NCBI RefSeq assembly: GCF_003400205.1
Contig: NZ_QUQV01000005.1
Coordinates: 248,001 to 312,000, forward strand
Length of the DNA stretch: 64,000 bases
Reading direction: 5' to 3'
DNA from: Bacillus sp. HNG
Lineage (GTDB): Bacteria; Bacillota; Bacilli; Bacillales; Bacillaceae_L
Shown here: piece after piece, positions 7,825-17,500 of the stretch
How the letters are laid out: every line of letters begins with the position of its first letter
Numbering within the stretch: the first letter of the stretch is position 1
Notes under the pieces: model-generated
The model's input: only the letters and a program-made list of their open reading frames with translations
Told to the model about the DNA's origin: nothing
Databases searched by the model: none
Made by a program: the position numbers and the translations under genes

Positions 7825-9024
7825 ATGAGTGCACCGCTTATAAAAGAAACACCACCACAATTAAGGTTGACGAAAGAGAAAATCTGGACTCGCGATTTTA
7901 CCCTTATTTGCATCTCAAACTTTTTTATTTTTCTTGGCTTTCAAATGACACTACCAACCATTCCACTTTTTGTAGAACAGCTCGGAGGCAATGACCAACT
8001 CATTGGATTAGTCGTTGGATTTTTTACCTTTTCCGCACTTTTAATCAGACCGTTTGCCGGTCATCAATTAGAAAAAAGAGGACGTCGTTTTGTTTATCTG
8101 CTTGGGCTTTCCATCTTCGTATTATCTGTTGGTTCCTATGGAATCATCTCAAGCTTATTCTTTTTGTTCCTGTTTCGAATCATTCAAGGAGTTGGGTGGG
8201 GCTTTTCAACAACAGCATCAGGAACAATCGCCACAGATTTAATCCCTGCCAATAGACGTGGAGAAGGAATGGGCTATTTCGGTCTATTCGGCAATATTGC
8301 CCTTGCGTTTGGTCCATCTTTAGGTCTTACACTTGCTGGTACAATATCCTTTACAAAACTCTTTTCCATTTGTGCCATTCTTGGATTAGTGGCACTCATT
8401 CTTTCATCTAGAATCCACTACAAAAAAATCGAGCCAGTAAAAGAAAACCCCAGAAAATGGGACTTTTATGAAGAAACAGCCCTTCCACCTTCAATTCTAT
8501 TATTCTTTATAACCGTTACATTTGGAGGCATTGCTGCCTTTTTACCTATCTATACTTTACAAAAGGAAATACCCGGGATTGAGTGGTATTTTCTTATATT
8601 TGCAGTCGCTTTAATGATTTCTCGCACCTTTGCTGGTCGCCTTTATGATTTAAAAGGTCATCGAGCTATTTTTGCACCTGGTGCTATTTTAATTGTTATA
8701 GCTATGATTCTATTAGCTTGGTTACCTAGTAGTCTTGTCCTGTATATTGCCGCATTTCTTTATGGACTTGGTTTTGGTGCCTTGCAACCAGCCCTCCAAG
8801 CATGGGCTGTTCAGACAGCACCTGTACACCGTAAAGGAATGGCAAATGCAACCTTTTTTTCATCGTTTGATTTAGGAGTTGGAATCGGTGCAATTACGTT
8901 CGGTCAACTTTCTCACTTATTAGGGTACCATTCAATCTACATTGCCTCTGCATTCTCTGTTCTCATTTCCATTTTGTTATATTTCATATGGATTGGTAAA
9001 ACAACAACTTCAACTTCCGTCTAA
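7825..9024 (+). CDS. MFS transporter
   Basis: 399 residues with about 12 hydrophobic segments and the two-halves layout of the major facilitator superfamily. The loop RPFAGHQLEKRGRRFVYLLG between helices 2 and 3 is the classic MFS motif A, with an echo after helix 8 (SRTFAGRLYDLKGHRAIF). The first 27 residues are polar and cytoplasmic. It most resembles drug/H+ or small-solute exporters of the YqjV/YfcJ kind; the substrate is unknown. The ATG has GGGGAG 5 nt upstream. A strong terminator follows directly, so it is a single-gene unit or shares a transcript with proI. Confidence 0.88.
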   Translation: MSAPLIKETPPQLRLTKEKIWTRDFTLICISNFFIFLGFQMTLPTIPLFVEQLGGNDQLIGLVVGFFTFSALLIRPFAGHQLEKRGRRFVYLLGLSIFVLSVGSYGIISSLFFLFLFRIIQGVGWGFSTTASGTIATDLIPANRRGEGMGYFGLFGNIALAFGPSLGLTLAGTISFTKLFSICAILGLVALILSSRIHYKKIEPVKENPRKWDFYEETALPPSILLFFITVTFGGIAAFLPIYTLQKEIPGIEWYFLIFAVALMISRTFAGRLYDLKGHRAIFAPGAILIVIAMILLAWLPSSLVLYIAAFLYGLGFGALQPALQAWAVQTAPVHRKGMANATFFSSFDLGVGIGAITFGQLSHLLGYHSIYIASAFSVLISILLYFIWIGKTTTSTSV

Positions 9025-9046
9025 GGGGATTCTCTCCCCTTTTTCG
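9023..9046 (+). terminator. Terminator after the MFS gene
   Basis: AAGGGGA pairs with TCCCCTT across a short loop and is followed by TTTTTCGCTTTTTG. It overlaps the stop codon. Confidence 0.85.
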
Positions 9047-9119
9047 CTTTTTGTAAATAAAATACCTTATCGTTTCAAAGAAATTTGGATAGAATGTATT
9101 TAGGGATTGGAGGTTAGTT

Positions 9120-10259
9120 ATGAGGAGAATCCTATTATTTTTATCCTTTTTATTTTTCTTATATGCGGCTTGGACGGTACTTGATAAACTCGCTTTAAAA
9201 TCTGATAATCAATCAGTTTTCGATACTATTACGTCTGAGTTCGACCGAGTTTCTGAATCTGAGGAAATTGCATCGATTAAAACAAAATTAAATGATGGAA
9301 TAGATTACATCTCTACATTACTGCAAACATTGGAGGAAAAAGCACCGGAAAATTCAATTATTGGTGAGAATGAAATTGAGAAACCAGAGTTACATGTTCC
9401 TAGTGAACAGGCTTTTTCGATAAACAACATTGAGCTTGGAGAGAGTAAACAAAGTGTAGAAAAGAAGCTTGGTCCCGCGCAACGGACATCATTAAATGAA
9501 TATGGAACGAACTGGTATACGTATCATGAAAACTACCATAATTTTATGATGGTCGCTTATGACTCTGGTGATAAGGTTATCGGATTATACACAAATCAAG
9601 ACCTTATTTCATCAACGAAAGGAATCAAACGTGGAACACCAAAACAAGATGCTCTCAATCTACTTGGTGAACCTATGACTCGAATCCAAAAAGGATTTGT
9701 CTATTATGAATTTCAACAAGATCGGGACTATGACGTCTTCCATATCGATAACACTTATGTCACCCTCTTTTATGATAAACATGAAAACAATACGGTGACT
9801 TCAATTCAAATCGTTTCAGAAGCACTGGAACAAAATAGAGAAGATTTTTATACAAATGCCAGTGAACAATTAAAAGAAGGCTTTGAATATCAATTATTTG
9901 ATCTTACAAATGCATCGAGGGTAAATCACGGATTAGGGGTACTAACTTGGGATGAACACGTGAAGGAAACAGCGCGAAAGCACAGTTTAGACATGGCGGA
10001 AAATAACTATTTCAATCATACAAATTTACAAGGTCAATCTCCTTTTGACCGTATGCTTGAGGATGAAATATTATTTACGATTGCAGGAGAAAATCTCGCG
10101 TATGGACAGTTCAGCAGTATTTTCGCCCATGAAGGTTTAATGAACTCCATGGGACATCGGGAAAATATTTTAAAAAAGGAATATATGTATTTAGGGGTTG
10201 GAGTTGCCTTTAATACGGAATCTCATCCATATTACACGGAGAACTTTTATACAAAATAA
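9120..10259 (+). CDS. Secreted or membrane-anchored CAP-domain protein with CAP-associated domain
   Basis: 379 residues. The first 20 (MRRILLFLSFLFFLYAAW) form a signal or anchor helix. Residues ~95-240 match the CAP-associated N-terminal domain, with repeated GESKQSVEKKLG / GTPKQDALNLLG units. Residues ~255-375 form a CAP/SCP (cysteine-rich secretory protein) domain: LTNASRVNHGLGVLTWDEHV, HSLDMAENNYFNHTN and MGHRENILKKEYMYLGVGVA. The layout equals that of YlbC-type proteins of bacilli. CAP domains are extracellular with varied roles. GGAGG stands 6 nt before the ATG. The next gene, also secreted, follows 56 bp later. Confidence 0.88.
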   Translation: MRRILLFLSFLFFLYAAWTVLDKLALKSDNQSVFDTITSEFDRVSESEEIASIKTKLNDGIDYISTLLQTLEEKAPENSIIGENEIEKPELHVPSEQAFSINNIELGESKQSVEKKLGPAQRTSLNEYGTNWYTYHENYHNFMMVAYDSGDKVIGLYTNQDLISSTKGIKRGTPKQDALNLLGEPMTRIQKGFVYYEFQQDRDYDVFHIDNTYVTLFYDKHENNTVTSIQIVSEALEQNREDFYTNASEQLKEGFEYQLFDLTNASRVNHGLGVLTWDEHVKETARKHSLDMAENNYFNHTNLQGQSPFDRMLEDEILFTIAGENLAYGQFSSIFAHEGLMNSMGHRENILKKEYMYLGVGVAFNTESHPYYTENFYTK

Positions 10260-10315
10260 GAAGTCTCACCTATATCCCTCTCAATTTTTGGTTATCCTAC
10301 CAAAGAGGTGATTTT

Positions 10316-11128
10316 GTGAAACTGGTACGATTTTTAGTATTACTTGGCCTTCTCATCGGCTTTCACAGTGTGACTCTTGCCCAGCAAACCGATGTTGAGT
10401 ATGGTCCCTTTACGATTGTCCAAAAGGAATATATTGATTTAGACGGAGATGGTAATAAGGATATTATCGAGTTATATGCGAGAAAAAATCAATACAATCT
10501 CGCGAATGAATGGTCTTTAAAAATCAATGGTGAACAATTAGGTACCTATCATAATAAACAAGATTTATACCAATTGGCAGACATGAAGTTTGCTGATGTC
10601 CTTCAAAATGGAAAACAGGATATACTCCTCTATTTTCATTCTGTAGGGAGTGGAGGGATCACCGGGTTAACGGTTCTGAGCTATACAGGTGAAAAAGTTG
10701 AGGAAATTTTCAAAGACCCTAATACGTCAGGCTGGTTTGACGAAGCGAAAAAGCGTTTTTCAATGAAATACGTGGGTGATTATCAAGTTGAATTTATTGA
10801 TAAACAGACTGACTTAGAAGCAGTTATTCCGTTATCAGAGGATCGCTACCGAGATTTTCCTGACAAGGAAGAATTAAAAAAACGACTTGAAGCGATTGAA
10901 ACATGGGTTGACCCGGTTTCCAGTTATCGTTTTGATAAATTAACAAAAATGAAGCCTCAGGAAATCGTGACAATTCGAGCTGTTTCAGGTATTGCCCATT
11001 ATGATGTAATTGCGTATTTTGAAACACGATATGTGTTTGATAAACAAATTCAAAAATATGTGCCTACGAAAGTGGCACTCATTAGTACAGAAACAGGAAA
11101 GAAATTAGCGGAAATACCCTATAAATAA
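10316..11128 (+). CDS. Secreted protein with a DxDGDGxxD calcium-type motif
   Basis: 270 residues with a clear signal peptide (MKLVRFLVLLGLLIGFHSVTLAQ, cleavage near AQQ). The mature start holds DLDGDGNKDIIEL (residues ~41-53), a calcium-binding-like loop typical of FG-GAP/VCBS and dockerin-like repeats, and a second, weaker unit ADVLQNGKQDILLYF. The rest is soluble with no recognised domain. The start is a GTG preceded by GAGGTGA. It likely forms a two-gene unit with the CAP protein upstream and ends at a strong terminator. I do not recognise the family; the role is probably in the cell envelope. Confidence 0.75.
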   Translation: MKLVRFLVLLGLLIGFHSVTLAQQTDVEYGPFTIVQKEYIDLDGDGNKDIIELYARKNQYNLANEWSLKINGEQLGTYHNKQDLYQLADMKFADVLQNGKQDILLYFHSVGSGGITGLTVLSYTGEKVEEIFKDPNTSGWFDEAKKRFSMKYVGDYQVEFIDKQTDLEAVIPLSEDRYRDFPDKEELKKRLEAIETWVDPVSSYRFDKLTKMKPQEIVTIRAVSGIAHYDVIAYFETRYVFDKQIQKYVPTKVALISTETGKKLAEIPYK

Positions 11129-11130
11129 AC

Positions 11131-11167
11131 AGAAGCATCGACAACGTAAGGTCGATGCTTCTTTATT
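11131..11167 (+). terminator. Strong terminator
   Basis: A perfect 12-bp stem, AGAAGCATCGAC / GTCGATGCTTCT, with an 8-nt loop is followed by TTATTT. It closes the CAP-protein unit. Confidence 0.9.
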
Positions 11168-11183
11168 TGATATGCAGAATCGA

Positions 11184-11211
11184 TGAACTTCAAGTTATAA
11201 CTTGATATACT
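11184..11211 (+). promoter_or_regulatory. namA promoter with a 16-bp palindromic operator
   Basis: TCAAGTTATAACTTGA at 11190-11205 is a perfect palindrome. It exactly fills the 16-bp spacer between a possible -35 (TGAACT, 11184-11189) and -10 (TATACT, 11206-11211). A dimeric MarR/DUF24-type or similar repressor sensing electrophiles is the most likely ligand, by analogy with other flavin reductase genes. The regulator is not identified here. Confidence 0.6.
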
Positions 11212-11248
11212 ATTTAACGTAACAAACTGCAAAGGAGGCTGTAATTTT

Positions 11249-12268
11249 ATGGAAACAGCATTATTCTCACCATATACAATTAAAAATGTCACCTTGAAAA
11301 ATCGAATTGTGATGTCACCGATGTGTATGTATTCCAGTCATAATGAGGATGGAATGCTTCAGGATTGGCATTATACCCATTATGTAAGCCGAGCTGTCGG
11401 TCAGGTTGGACTTATCATGGTGGAGGCAACTGCTGTTACACCACAAGGAAGAATCTCCCCACTGGATTTAGGAATATGGAGTGACGAGCATATACCTGGC
11501 TTCAAAAAACTTGTTGAAATGATCAAAGCTCAGGGCGCCAAATCAGCTATCCAAATGGCTCATGCAGGTCGAAAAGCAACTGTTGAAGGAGATATTGTTG
11601 CCCCATCTGCAATTGCATTTAATGAAAGATATAAAACTCCAAAAGAATTAACAATTAATGAAATTAAAGAAACAGTCGAAGCATTCAAGGATGGAGCAAG
11701 ACGCGCAAAAGAGGCTGGGTTTGATATCATCGAAATTCATGGGGCACACGGCTATTTAATTAATGAGTTTTTATCTCCACTTTCAAATAAACGTGAGGAT
11801 GAATATGGTGGAAACAGTGAAAACCGCTACCGTTTCCTGCAAGAGGTAATCGAGGCAGTTAAGGAAGTTTGGGATGGTCCATTAATTGTTCGTATATCAG
11901 CAAATGATTATACAAACGATGGATTAACTCCTGACGATTATGTAGACTATGCAAAACGCATGAAAGACCAAGGTGTTGACCTAATCGACGTTAGCTCAGG
12001 TGGCGTAGCACCGGCTAAAATTGACGTATATCCTGGATATCAAGTCGGTTTTGCAGATAAGATTCGCAATGATGCGAATATCCCTACTGGTGCAGTAGGT
12101 TTAATCACAAAAGCTGTTCAAGCTGAAGAAATTTTAAAAAACAATCGGGCGGATTTAATATTTATTGCACGTGAATTATTACGTGATCCTTACTGGCCAA
12201 GAACTGCTGCAAAAGAATTAGGGGTATCCATTGAAAGCCCGAAACAATATGATCGCGGTTGGCTTTAA
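11249..12268 (+). CDS. namA: NADPH dehydrogenase, Old Yellow Enzyme family
   Basis: 339 residues and co-linear with B. subtilis YqjM/NamA. This FMN enzyme reduces activated C=C bonds, quinones and nitro compounds with NADPH. The YqjM-subclass cysteine is at residue 26 ([10 protein letters not shown]), which tunes the flavin potential. [19 protein letters not shown] carries the His pair that binds substrate, and [18 protein letters not shown] the flavin phosphate site. AAGGAGG stands about 10 nt before the ATG. It is a single-gene unit between two terminators. A palindrome in the promoter suggests induction by electrophiles. Confidence 0.95.
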   Translation: METALFSPYTIKNVTLKNRIVMSPMCMYSSHNEDGMLQDWHYTHYVSRAVGQVGLIMVEATAVTPQGRISPLDLGIWSDEHIPGFKKLVEMIKAQGAKSAIQMAHAGRKATVEGDIVAPSAIAFNERYKTPKELTINEIKETVEAFKDGARRAKEAGFDIIEIHGAHGYLINEFLSPLSNKREDEYGGNSENRYRFLQEVIEAVKEVWDGPLIVRISANDYTNDGLTPDDYVDYAKRMKDQGVDLIDVSSGGVAPAKIDVYPGYQVGFADKIRNDANIPTGAVGLITKAVQAEEILKNNRADLIFIARELLRDPYWPRTAAKELGVSIESPKQYDRGWL

Positions 12269-12286
12269 ATTTCTTAGGTATGATAA

Positions 12287-12317
12287 AAGGCACTCTCCTA
12301 CATGGAAAGTGCCTTGT
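12287..12317. terminator. Bidirectional terminator between namA and the SNF2 gene
   Basis: AAGGCACT (12287-12294) pairs with AGTGCCTT (12308-12315). T-rich sequence lies on both sides, matching two convergent genes. Confidence 0.75.
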
Positions 12318-15300
12318 TTATATCATTAGAAGCTCTCGAATATCCTCTTCCGTTAGAGTTGTTTTTTCCTCAGAATCAATAAGGTCTGTAATTAGATCTC
12401 GCTTCTTATCTTGTAACTCATTCATTTTCTCTTCAATGGTACCGCGGGCAAATAGCTTAATCACTTGGACAACCTTTTTCTGACCAATCCGATGGGCGCG
12501 GTCTGCAGCTTGTTCTTCTACAGCTGGATTCCACCAAAGGTCATATAAAATAACCGTATCAGCACCCGTCAGGTTAAGACCTGTTCCGCCTGCTTTTAAC
12601 GAGATTAAAAACAATTCCCGCTCCCCTGCATTATACCGTTGGCATAATTCCACACGTTCATCCGTAGGTGTTTGTCCGTCTAAGTAAAAGAAGGCAAAGC
12701 TTCGATTCGTAAGTTCCCTTCCAATCAACTCAAGCATTTTCGTAAACTGAGAGAAAATCAAAACTCTCCTTCCAGACAATTTGGATTCCTCAAGGATTTG
12801 AAGAAGTTGCTCAAACTTTGCAGAACTTCCCTTGTAGCCATCCACGAACAAAGCCGGGTGGCAGCAGATTTGCCTCAAGCGGGTTAACCCTGCAAGAATT
12901 CGAATTCGATTTTTTCGAATCGTATTCTTATCAAGATGCTTTAATGTATCGTGTCGTAGCTTCGCTAGATAGGCAGCATAAAGCTTTTTTTGTTCAGGTA
13001 GTAGCTCTGATGATTCCATGATTTCAATTTTTTCAGGTAACTCTGCAAGAACATCTTCTTTTACACGGCGCAGCAAAAAGGGTCGAACCCTTCTTGAGAT
13101 GTCCTTTCTAGTCAAATGACTATATTCCTTTAAGCCCTTAAACAGCTGTGGAAAGACAACATGGTAAATGGACCAGAGTTCCTCGATCGAATTTTCAATC
13201 GGGGTCCCGGTTAATCCAAAACGATGATCTGCTTTTATCCGTTTGACTGCCCTCGCTGTTTGGGTCACTGGGTTTTTAAAGGCTTGAGCCTCATCGAAAA
13301 ATACGGTATGGAAACTTTGAGATTCATACCATTTAATATCACGTCGTAATAACGGATAGGACGTGATAAGAACATCCATACCTTCACTCTCTTTTTGCAA
13401 CTCTTTTCGATCTGCCTTATTCCCATCAATCACAACCGCTTGAAGTTCAGGAGCAAATTTCAATAACTCATGTAGCCAATTATAGGTTAAAGAGGATGGG
13501 CAAACAATGAGTACGGGCTGCTTCTTCTCTCGGATAGTAGCAAGTTCCGACACCATAAAAGCAATGCTCTGCACGGTTTTCCCTAGTCCCATATCATCGG
13601 CTAGAACGCCGCCAAATCCATAACTAGCCAACGTCTTCATCCATTTGTAGCCCACCTTCTGATAATCTCGTAAGATGGACTCTAAATGCTTCGGAACCTC
13701 AATAGATAAATCATTCGGATGTCGGATAGAGTCAAGAAATTGGCGGAATGATTTCTCTGCCGTAAAAATATCACTGTCATCAATTGAGCCTAATAGGGGT
13801 AAAGCCTCAATCATCGGCATATTTAAGGTTGATTCAAAATCATCGTCCTGGACCGGAACAGCATGTAAAAAGCGCTGTATCTCTTCCATTTCTCTCGTTT
13901 CAAGTGAGAGTAGTGAACCATTTTTCAAACGATAATACTTTCGTTTTTCCTCAAGGGCAACAAGAATTTCACGAATTTCCTGGTCAGCAATGCCCTTCAT
14001 CTCAAATTTGAATTCAAGCCAATTTGTGCGTTCTTTTTTTATCTTCACCCTTATTTTCGGATGTTCATTTTTAGGAATGATACGATTCCGTATAGCTGTT
14101 GTTGCATAAATTTGGCAAAGTGGCTGGAGTCTTGGAATGATATGATATAAAAACTCATACTCAAGTTCCTCATTATGCATATAATATCCGCCTTCTGTTT
14201 TTGAAAGACCACTCTCATCCATAATTTGTAAAATTTCATCCTCTTTTTCCACATCTCTGATGATCATGGGACCAGTTGGCAAATCACGATTTTCTAATGG
14301 TTGGATGATGATATTTTCATAGTGAAATTCAAGACCTGCAAGCAACTTATGTCTCAGCCGGTCCAAATACAGCTTAGCAACAAGTGGTGTTTTCATCATC
14401 TCTTTGGAAATGGCTTGAGACATATGAACAACACCAATCTTTTTCAGGCTTGGGACAATTTTCTTAAGAAAAAATGGCGCTTGCTCCTTTTGAATGGGAA
14501 TATGGTTTGAACCAGGACTCGCGAGCATTTGTTTAAGCTCCAATAATCGGTCACAATCCTCTTCTTCGATTTGATAAAGAAGTCCATCACTAAGGACGGT
14601 GTGGTAGGGTTTTAAAATACTCATTCGATTGAACCCCTGAATTCGTAACAGATAGTCATTCTCTTCCCCTTCCTCAAATGAAAAATGAAGTGGAGGTGGC
14701 TGCTGAACAATTTGAAGCCCTTCATAGGAATGATCATTGTATTCCAGAAAAATGAAAGGACATTTTGAAAACAAAGGAATGAGCCCTTTCCACGATGATG
14801 GAGGAATTAACAATATTCTAGAACTCCCTTTATAATTTGAATGTCCAGAGATCATGTCTAGAAAAATTTTTTCATCCTCGGTTACTTTCACTAATTGGTG
14901 AAGAAGGTTATCCGCTTCATGTAAAAAGCAATGAAGATTAGAGTCATATATAAAATTGGAAGATATTTCACTTTGCTTCCCCTGTTTTAAATCCTTTAGA
15001 AAGTTACGAATGTCATGTATTTTTATCTGTTCGATTTCAATCTCCACGCCAAATAAAATTTCATTCGCAACTTTGACAGGATGAAATATGAAGCGAGCAT
15101 CTAGGACTTCTCTTTTTTCAAAATGAAGCTGGTGACCACTCGAACGCGTTGGTTGATCTAAAAAAAGCGTCATGAAATCGCTTGTTAGTTTTTCAGTTTT
15201 AGATGTCTTGATCATTGAGAATTCGAATGGTTCCTGACTTTGCTGTTCATGAATCGCGATTAAAACTGCTGCAATATGCTGACAATCCTTATCGAAATTC

Positions 15301-15518
15301 GCAAGTGATGGACAAGTGCATGTGGCTTTTAGCTTTCCATTTGTGTCTTTTTCAATGCTAACATGGAAGTCTTCTGTACCTTTTACGGTGGCTTTACATT
15401 GATCAAGTCCGTATTCAGTAAATGCCACTTTATTCGTTCGATAAAAAGCGTCCCCTCTTTTGAAGGAGACGGTCCCACACATTTCTTTGATCATTTTAAG
15501 ATTAATTTTGATATCCAT
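12318..15518 (-). CDS. SNF2-family DNA helicase with SWIM zinc finger
   Basis: 1066 residues. The SWIM zinc-binding motif CTCPSLANFDKDCQH is near residues 88-102. A long middle region follows, then a Swi2/Snf2 ATPase in the last ~450 residues: DDMGLGKTVQS (Walker A), FDEAQAFKNP (Walker B), LTGTPIENS (motif III), LRQICCHPALF, and LKAGGTGLNLTGADTVILYD with AADRAHRIGQ (motifs V-VI). Such bacterial proteins are ATP-dependent DNA translocases of unknown cell role; B. subtilis YwqA is related. GGAGCGG precedes the ATG. The 31-bp gap to nfrA upstream suggests joint transcription. Confidence 0.92.
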   Translation of the reverse strand: MDIKINLKMIKEMCGTVSFKRGDAFYRTNKVAFTEYGLDQCKATVKGTEDFHVSIEKDTNGKLKATCTCPSLANFDKDCQHIAAVLIAIHEQQSQEPFEFSMIKTSKTEKLTSDFMTLFLDQPTRSSGHQLHFEKREVLDARFIFHPVKVANEILFGVEIEIEQIKIHDIRNFLKDLKQGKQSEISSNFIYDSNLHCFLHEADNLLHQLVKVTEDEKIFLDMISGHSNYKGSSRILLIPPSSWKGLIPLFSKCPFIFLEYNDHSYEGLQIVQQPPPLHFSFEEGEENDYLLRIQGFNRMSILKPYHTVLSDGLLYQIEEEDCDRLLELKQMLASPGSNHIPIQKEQAPFFLKKIVPSLKKIGVVHMSQAISKEMMKTPLVAKLYLDRLRHKLLAGLEFHYENIIIQPLENRDLPTGPMIIRDVEKEDEILQIMDESGLSKTEGGYYMHNEELEYEFLYHIIPRLQPLCQIYATTAIRNRIIPKNEHPKIRVKIKKERTNWLEFKFEMKGIADQEIREILVALEEKRKYYRLKNGSLLSLETREMEEIQRFLHAVPVQDDDFESTLNMPMIEALPLLGSIDDSDIFTAEKSFRQFLDSIRHPNDLSIEVPKHLESILRDYQKVGYKWMKTLASYGFGGVLADDMGLGKTVQSIAFMVSELATIREKKQPVLIVCPSSLTYNWLHELLKFAPELQAVVIDGNKADRKELQKESEGMDVLITSYPLLRRDIKWYESQSFHTVFFDEAQAFKNPVTQTARAVKRIKADHRFGLTGTPIENSIEELWSIYHVVFPQLFKGLKEYSHLTRKDISRRVRPFLLRRVKEDVLAELPEKIEIMESSELLPEQKKLYAAYLAKLRHDTLKHLDKNTIRKNRIRILAGLTRLRQICCHPALFVDGYKGSSAKFEQLLQILEESKLSGRRVLIFSQFTKMLELIGRELTNRSFAFFYLDGQTPTDERVELCQRYNAGERELFLISLKAGGTGLNLTGADTVILYDLWWNPAVEEQAADRAHRIGQKKVVQVIKLFARGTIEEKMNELQDKKRDLITDLIDSEEKTTLTEEDIRELLMI

Positions 15519-15548
15519 GGTTCCGCTCCTTTCTCTTTGATTTAGGGG

Positions 15549-16298
15549 TTACTGTTGATTAAATCCTTGTTTTTTTACAAATTCCTTCATATACATCCGT
15601 TTCGGATTTTCAAGCATATTTGCCATCTGACCGGTCCATGTATCTGAGCGCTTCCCTTTTGTGCGTTGTGTATAATAATCTGAAATTGTTTGATTGTAGG
15701 TTGCTAACTCTTGTTTATATATAGCTTTGTCTTGCTGGTATTCCTCTTCATGATAAATATGCTCGAATGGAAGTCGTGGCTTTTTATCAGGCATTTGTGC
15801 CGGGTAGCCAACAGCAATTCCGAAAAGCGGAATCACAAATCTAGGGATATTTAAAATATCACAAACCTCGTTTAAATTATTACGTAAGCCTCCAATATAG
15901 CAAGCACCTAATCCCATTGATTCTGCTGCGAGTACAGCATTTTGTGCAGCTAAGGCAGCATCAATTGTCGCAACCATGAACTTTTCTGTACTCTCCAAAG
16001 AGGTCGATAAGTCCTTTTCTTCTATTTCACTGATAACTTGGTGGCGATGAAGATCACCACAAAACACGAAGAAATGTCCATTTTCCGCAACATAGGCTTG
16101 ATTACCAACAATTTCAGCAAGCCTTTGCTTTTTATTTGGATCCTTAACTCCGATAATGGAATACGCCTGAATAAAGCTAGAAGTTGAGGCAGCTTGTGCA
16201 CATTCAACAATCGTGCGGATTTGTTCGTCTGTTAATAATTTTTCTTCAAATTTACGAATCGACCGGTGATTCATAATGGTTTCAATAACTGAATTCAT
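15549..16298 (-). CDS. nfrA: FMN-dependent NADPH oxidoreductase, NfrA type
   Basis: 249 residues, the length of B. subtilis NfrA1, and alike along the full length. The nitroreductase fold is shown by NHRSIRKFEEKLLTDEQI (FMN phosphate contact), AQAASTSSFIQAYSIIGV, AAESMGLGACYIGGLRNNL and LFGIAVGYPAQMPDKKPRLP. The family reduces FMN, nitro compounds and peroxides or disulfides with NADPH, and is linked to stress in bacilli. GAGGAGG precedes the ATG by 10 nt. It lies between rnz and the SNF2 gene on the same strand. Confidence 0.9.
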   Translation of the reverse strand: MNSVIETIMNHRSIRKFEEKLLTDEQIRTIVECAQAASTSSFIQAYSIIGVKDPNKKQRLAEIVGNQAYVAENGHFFVFCGDLHRHQVISEIEEKDLSTSLESTEKFMVATIDAALAAQNAVLAAESMGLGACYIGGLRNNLNEVCDILNIPRFVIPLFGIAVGYPAQMPDKKPRLPFEHIYHEEEYQQDKAIYKQELATYNQTISDYYTQRTKGKRSDTWTGQMANMLENPKRMYMKEFVKKQGFNQQ

Positions 16299-16324
16299 GA
16301 TTATGTATCCTCCTCGTAGTCGTC

Positions 16325-17257
16325 TTAATCGGTGTGGCTTGGCTTAATATCAAACCTAAAAAAATCCTTAGATATATATGTATGTTGAAACACCTTCTGC
16401 GCTTCTTCAAGGAGTTTCTGACTGTCCTCTCCTTGATATCGTGAACTAATATGTGTCAATATCAAATTTTTAACTACAGCCTGTTTAGCAACCTCTGCTG
16501 CCTGAGTAGTCGTTGAGTGAAAATAATCATGAGCTAACCCCGCTTCATTCGAGCTAAAAGTTGCTTCATGAATAAGAAGATCCGCATTTTTTGCTAGTTC
16601 AATACTTTCTTGAACATAACGAGTATCGCCTAAAATGGTTACAATTCGTCCCTGTTTAGGTGGACCAATATATTCTTCACCATTTATCATACGCCCATCC
16701 TCGAGAACGACCGTTTGACCTTCTTTAATTTTTTGATAGATGGGACCAGGTTTAATCCCTTCTTTGGATAGCTTGTCAACTAACAATGTTCCAGGTAGGT
16801 CTTTTTCAACGATGCGATATCCATAGGATTGAATCCCATGGTCTAACTCTTTTGCAATCACACTAAATTGATCATCTTCAAAAACCACTCCTTCTTCGAT
16901 TTCAACCACTTCTAGCGGATATCGAATATGAGTCGTACTTACTGTTAATGAAGTGTCAATAAATGCTTTTATCCCTTTTGGACCATAGACGGTTAATAAA
17001 GACTCTCCTCCCTGAAAGGAGCGACTTCCTAAAAATCCAGGCAATCCAAAGATATGGTCACCATGTAAATGAGTGATAAAAACCTTTTCTACTTTCCCTG
17101 GCTTTATGGATGTATATAAAATTTGATGCTGCGTTGCCTCCCCACAATCAAACAACCAGGTGGCCCTCCGCTCATCAAGCAATTGTAAAGCAATTGAAGT
17201 GACATTCCGCTCTTTTGCAGGCACCCCTGCACCCGTTCCTAAAAATACGACTTCCAC
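16325..17257 (-). CDS. rnz: Ribonuclease Z
   Basis: 310 residues from a GTG at 17257, which has GGAGG 9 nt upstream; the product then starts [18 protein letters not shown] as in known RNase Z. Longer in-frame starts lack ribosome-binding sites. The enzyme cuts the 3' trailer of tRNA precursors lacking an encoded CCA. The zinc motif [10 protein letters not shown] (residues ~62-71), the family's GSRSFQGGE loop, and later LGDTRY and [10 protein letters not shown] are present. Divergent from zwf, with about 220 bp between them. Confidence 0.95.
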   Translation of the reverse strand: MEVVFLGTGAGVPAKERNVTSIALQLLDERRATWLFDCGEATQHQILYTSIKPGKVEKVFITHLHGDHIFGLPGFLGSRSFQGGESLLTVYGPKGIKAFIDTSLTVSTTHIRYPLEVVEIEEGVVFEDDQFSVIAKELDHGIQSYGYRIVEKDLPGTLLVDKLSKEGIKPGPIYQKIKEGQTVVLEDGRMINGEEYIGPPKQGRIVTILGDTRYVQESIELAKNADLLIHEATFSSNEAGLAHDYFHSTTTQAAEVAKQAVVKNLILTHISSRYQGEDSQKLLEEAQKVFQHTYISKDFFRFDIKPSHTD

Positions 17258-17500
17258 TTGAGAAATCCTCCAATTAAAAGATAAATTTATTACGTTTTCC
17301 ACTGTTGTCCCATTACTTACTATATCATATTCTGCCTTTTCTTCTCCATATATGCCCTTTAAGTCGTTCTATCGCATATCCATTCCTTGTTAAGGCATAC
17401 TTAAAGTGAAAACAAAAAATAATTTTAATTAGTTGATTTACTAAACAAAAAAGTATAAATTAAATAGATAACAAATTGCGTGAAAAAATGGGGGATTATT

